This document shows positions 62,170 to 64,000 of a DNA stretch of 64,000 nucleotides, one piece after another. The translations under genes were made by a program, and so were the position numbers. The notes beneath the pieces are model-generated. The model made no database searches. It was not told the DNA's origin and was given only the letters and a program-made list of their open reading frames with translations. Position 1 is the stretch's first letter, and every line of letters begins with the position of its first letter. Origin of the DNA: Epiperipatus broadwayi (taxonomy: Eukaryota; Onychophora; Udeonychophora; Euonychophora; Peripatidae); NCBI GenBank assembly GCA_028023455.1, contig JAQFVV010006313.1, positions 3,203,147-3,267,146 on the forward strand. Direction: 5' to 3'.

Positions 62170-63540
62170 TTTTAAAAGAAGTACTGAAATATACAATTAA
62201 ATTTATGAAAGATGAGAAAGATTCATCAAATAATGGAATTATAATCTATATTAAAAAAGAAGCAGGTGACAAAGTTATATACCAAATGAATAAATGTTAA
62301 AGATATACTGTATTAGATAATTGGAAGAATGCAGGACGAATATTGACATTTTAGAAAGCTGATAAAGAAAATATTAAAAATTACAGGTTGTTCTACACAA
62401 AATCTTTATCAAAATAATTCCATCTATTCTATATTGAAAATTAGATTCTCATCAGTCAACAAATAAAAAATGTTTTTAGCCCTGTAGATAATATCAAAAT
62501 ATTGGGAGAAGTTATAGAAAAATTAAATGAATATAAGTTGTCATTATGTTTCGATTTGTAGATTACAAAAAAAAAAAATTCATACTATAAAATTTTTTAG
62601 GATGATTAAAGCATTGTATATTCAAGATATAGACTCAGGTTATGCTACAGTCATAATTAGATTATATGGTGGTTTCATAAGGTAATTCCATATTTCCAAT
62701 ACATTTTACAATAATTGTTCAAGAAGTATTCTGTGAGTTAAAATGAGGAAACTAAGAATCTAAAAATAAATGGAGATTATTTATATCATTAGATTTTTGC
62801 AGAAGGTATTCATGTTCTCTCAGATAATGGTTCAGGGATTCATGAAATGTTGCATGAATTATCAGATGAAAATAAAAAACTAAAATTAAAGATAAGTGGT
62901 AAAAATGCTAATGTTCAATGCATTTTTTCCAGATAAAGAAAATAATGATTCATAATCATCCATTAAAAAAAAGTTAGCAACTACAAATGTCTTTATCATG
63001 TTATTAACAGTTATATAAACATAATTGATAAAATTAATTATAGAATCAAACTTTAATACAATATCTTTGACAAAAATAACTTAATATTGGAAAAAATATT
63101 ATTAAATATTCCAAAAAAAATATTTAAATAGATGTGTTTGACCTCCATTTATCTATTGATGTGAGACTTGAATACATTATAGAAGAACAGTGTAAAGACT
63201 TCAGATCACCCAAAAAATACATTAGAATTAACATGAAAAGATAAAATATAAAATACATTGGTGAGTGAACAAATAACAATCAGTGGCATCATCAAAAGTA
63301 GTAAGTAACTAAAATGGAGCTGGCTAGACATATTATTAGAAGAGATTATAATAGATGAAAGCAAAAGTTTTAGATTGGATCCCAAAATATTATTAAAGAT
63401 TTAAAAACAGATCACATTGGATATGTATGGATAAAATAAGGAAGTTTGTATTGTATTGTAGAAAAGAGAAGCCAGGAATCAGAGTAATTTCATCAAGCTT
63501 GAAAAGGTCTTTATTCTGAAATGGATTGATTATAATTGTA
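62170..63540 (+). pseudogene. second non-LTR retrotransposon RT fragment (right arm)
   Basis: Plus-strand remnants in order: DNWKNAGRILTF.KADKENIKNYR (start of the RT domain), PVDNIKIL...VIEKLNEYKLSLCFD (motif A region), GIHEMLHELSDENKKLKLKI and SGKNANVQ. It is a second, diverged copy of the same LINE group, in tandem with the fragment at 61,230 and on the same strand. It ends in ATTATAATTGTAAATGATGC, again a TGAT-type tail. Many stops. Confidence 0.6.
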
Positions 63541-63652
63541 AATGATGCTGATAAACAAATTATTTCTTATTCATATTTAAAACAAGCCAATAAACATCAC
63601 ATGCCCACCACCTCTTATGCTTGTGTATAACTGTTGTTAAAACAGGCAAAAC

Positions 63653-63654
<2 letters not shown>

Positions 63655-63729
<75 letters not shown>
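63655..63729. repeat. (TA)n microsatellite in hammerhead repeat
   Basis: About 37 TA units, against about 10 at the mirrored place (37,752-37,772). Confidence 0.95.
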
Positions 63730-63731
<2 letters not shown>

Positions 63732-63850
63732 CCACACACAACAAGCTAGAGTAATCAATGGATGCCAGAAGGCTTGTGCATAAAATCACCATCTAGTGCC
63801 TACTCATCCAATATTCCCAGACTAGTTTCTGGTTTATGGCCTTCGTCTCA

Positions 63851-63911
63851 GATCCAAGGCTCCTCACTGACGAAGGCCATAAGCCAGAAACTAGTCTGGG
63901 GATATTGGATG
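63851..63911 (+). ncRNA. hammerhead ribozyme, type 1, best preserved copy
   Basis: GATCCAA, GGCT, CCTCA (63,851-866), CTGACGA (63,867-873), A-GGC-CATAA-GCC-A, GAAA (63,887-890), stem III ACTAGT (63,890-895), cleavage C at 63,896, TGGGG, ATAT, TGGATG. Inner stem I (CCTCA/TGGGG), outer stem I (ATCCA/TGGAT) and the core are all complete. The only weak point is an A-A apposition closing stem II. Confidence 0.75.
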
Positions 63912-64000
63912 AGAAGGCACTAGATGGGGATTTTATTCACAAGCCTTCTGGCATCCATTGATTACTCTAGCTTGTTGTGTATGGCAATATATATATAGTG

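Larger units (their letters stand above)
63615..64000. repeat. palindromic hammerhead repeat, right-arm outer locus
   Basis: Mirror of 37,470-37,850, with a much longer TA run (63,655-63,729). It continues to the window edge. Confidence 0.85.

Overview
The window is A+T-rich eukaryotic DNA, almost certainly from an animal and probably an invertebrate. It holds Penelope-like retroelements (PLEs) with GIY-YIG endonucleases, a Merlin-type DNA transposon, degraded non-LTR retrotransposons, tRNA-derived short repeats, long ATT/AGT/TA microsatellites and many hammerhead-ribozyme (HHR) repeats. The species cannot be named from the sequence. I found no convincing host protein gene: nearly every readable protein segment belongs to a mobile element, and all of these are broken.

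Layout. 1-17,389: AT-rich DNA with long microsatellites, a ~40-bp minisatellite (1,848-2,472), three copies of a SINE-like repeat, hairpin repeats, and decayed HHR repeats at about 10.1-10.6 and 14.0-14.7 kb. 17,390-24,212: a PLE cluster with a fragment of a diverged PLE, an inverted broken copy, a truncated tandem copy, and a nearly full copy spoiled by a 1-nt deletion. 24,300-26,720: a decayed non-LTR retrotransposon. 29,860-36,250: a second, older PLE family in the same head-to-tail plus head-to-head arrangement, interrupted by a nested inverted repeat with two well-formed HHRs.

37,482-64,000: an almost spacerless giant palindrome, with two ~13.2-kb arms around a 4-nt centre at 50,684-50,687, still running at the window edge. 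Each arm carries two HHR-bearing palindromic repeats, two LINE fragments, a ~300-bp hairpin repeat and one Merlin element with a decayed transposase. The arms differ by substitutions, indels and repeat copy number. The right arm contains a 30-base remnant of an Illumina sequencing adapter (52,852-52,881), so part of it is not biological and the palindrome itself needs checking against raw reads.

The most interesting biology is the self-cleaving RNA layer. I see three HHR types: (1) CUGANGA...GAAA with palindromic stem III ACUAGU, in the interspersed palindromic repeats; (2) a GC-paired stem II type inside the old PLE region; (3) an HHR-like fold in the terminal repeats of the younger PLE, whose core differs from consensus only at positions 3 and 8, the two bases that pair with each other. 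Repeated sites 453 nt and 2,557 nt apart would define retrozyme-like and whole-PLE units respectively.
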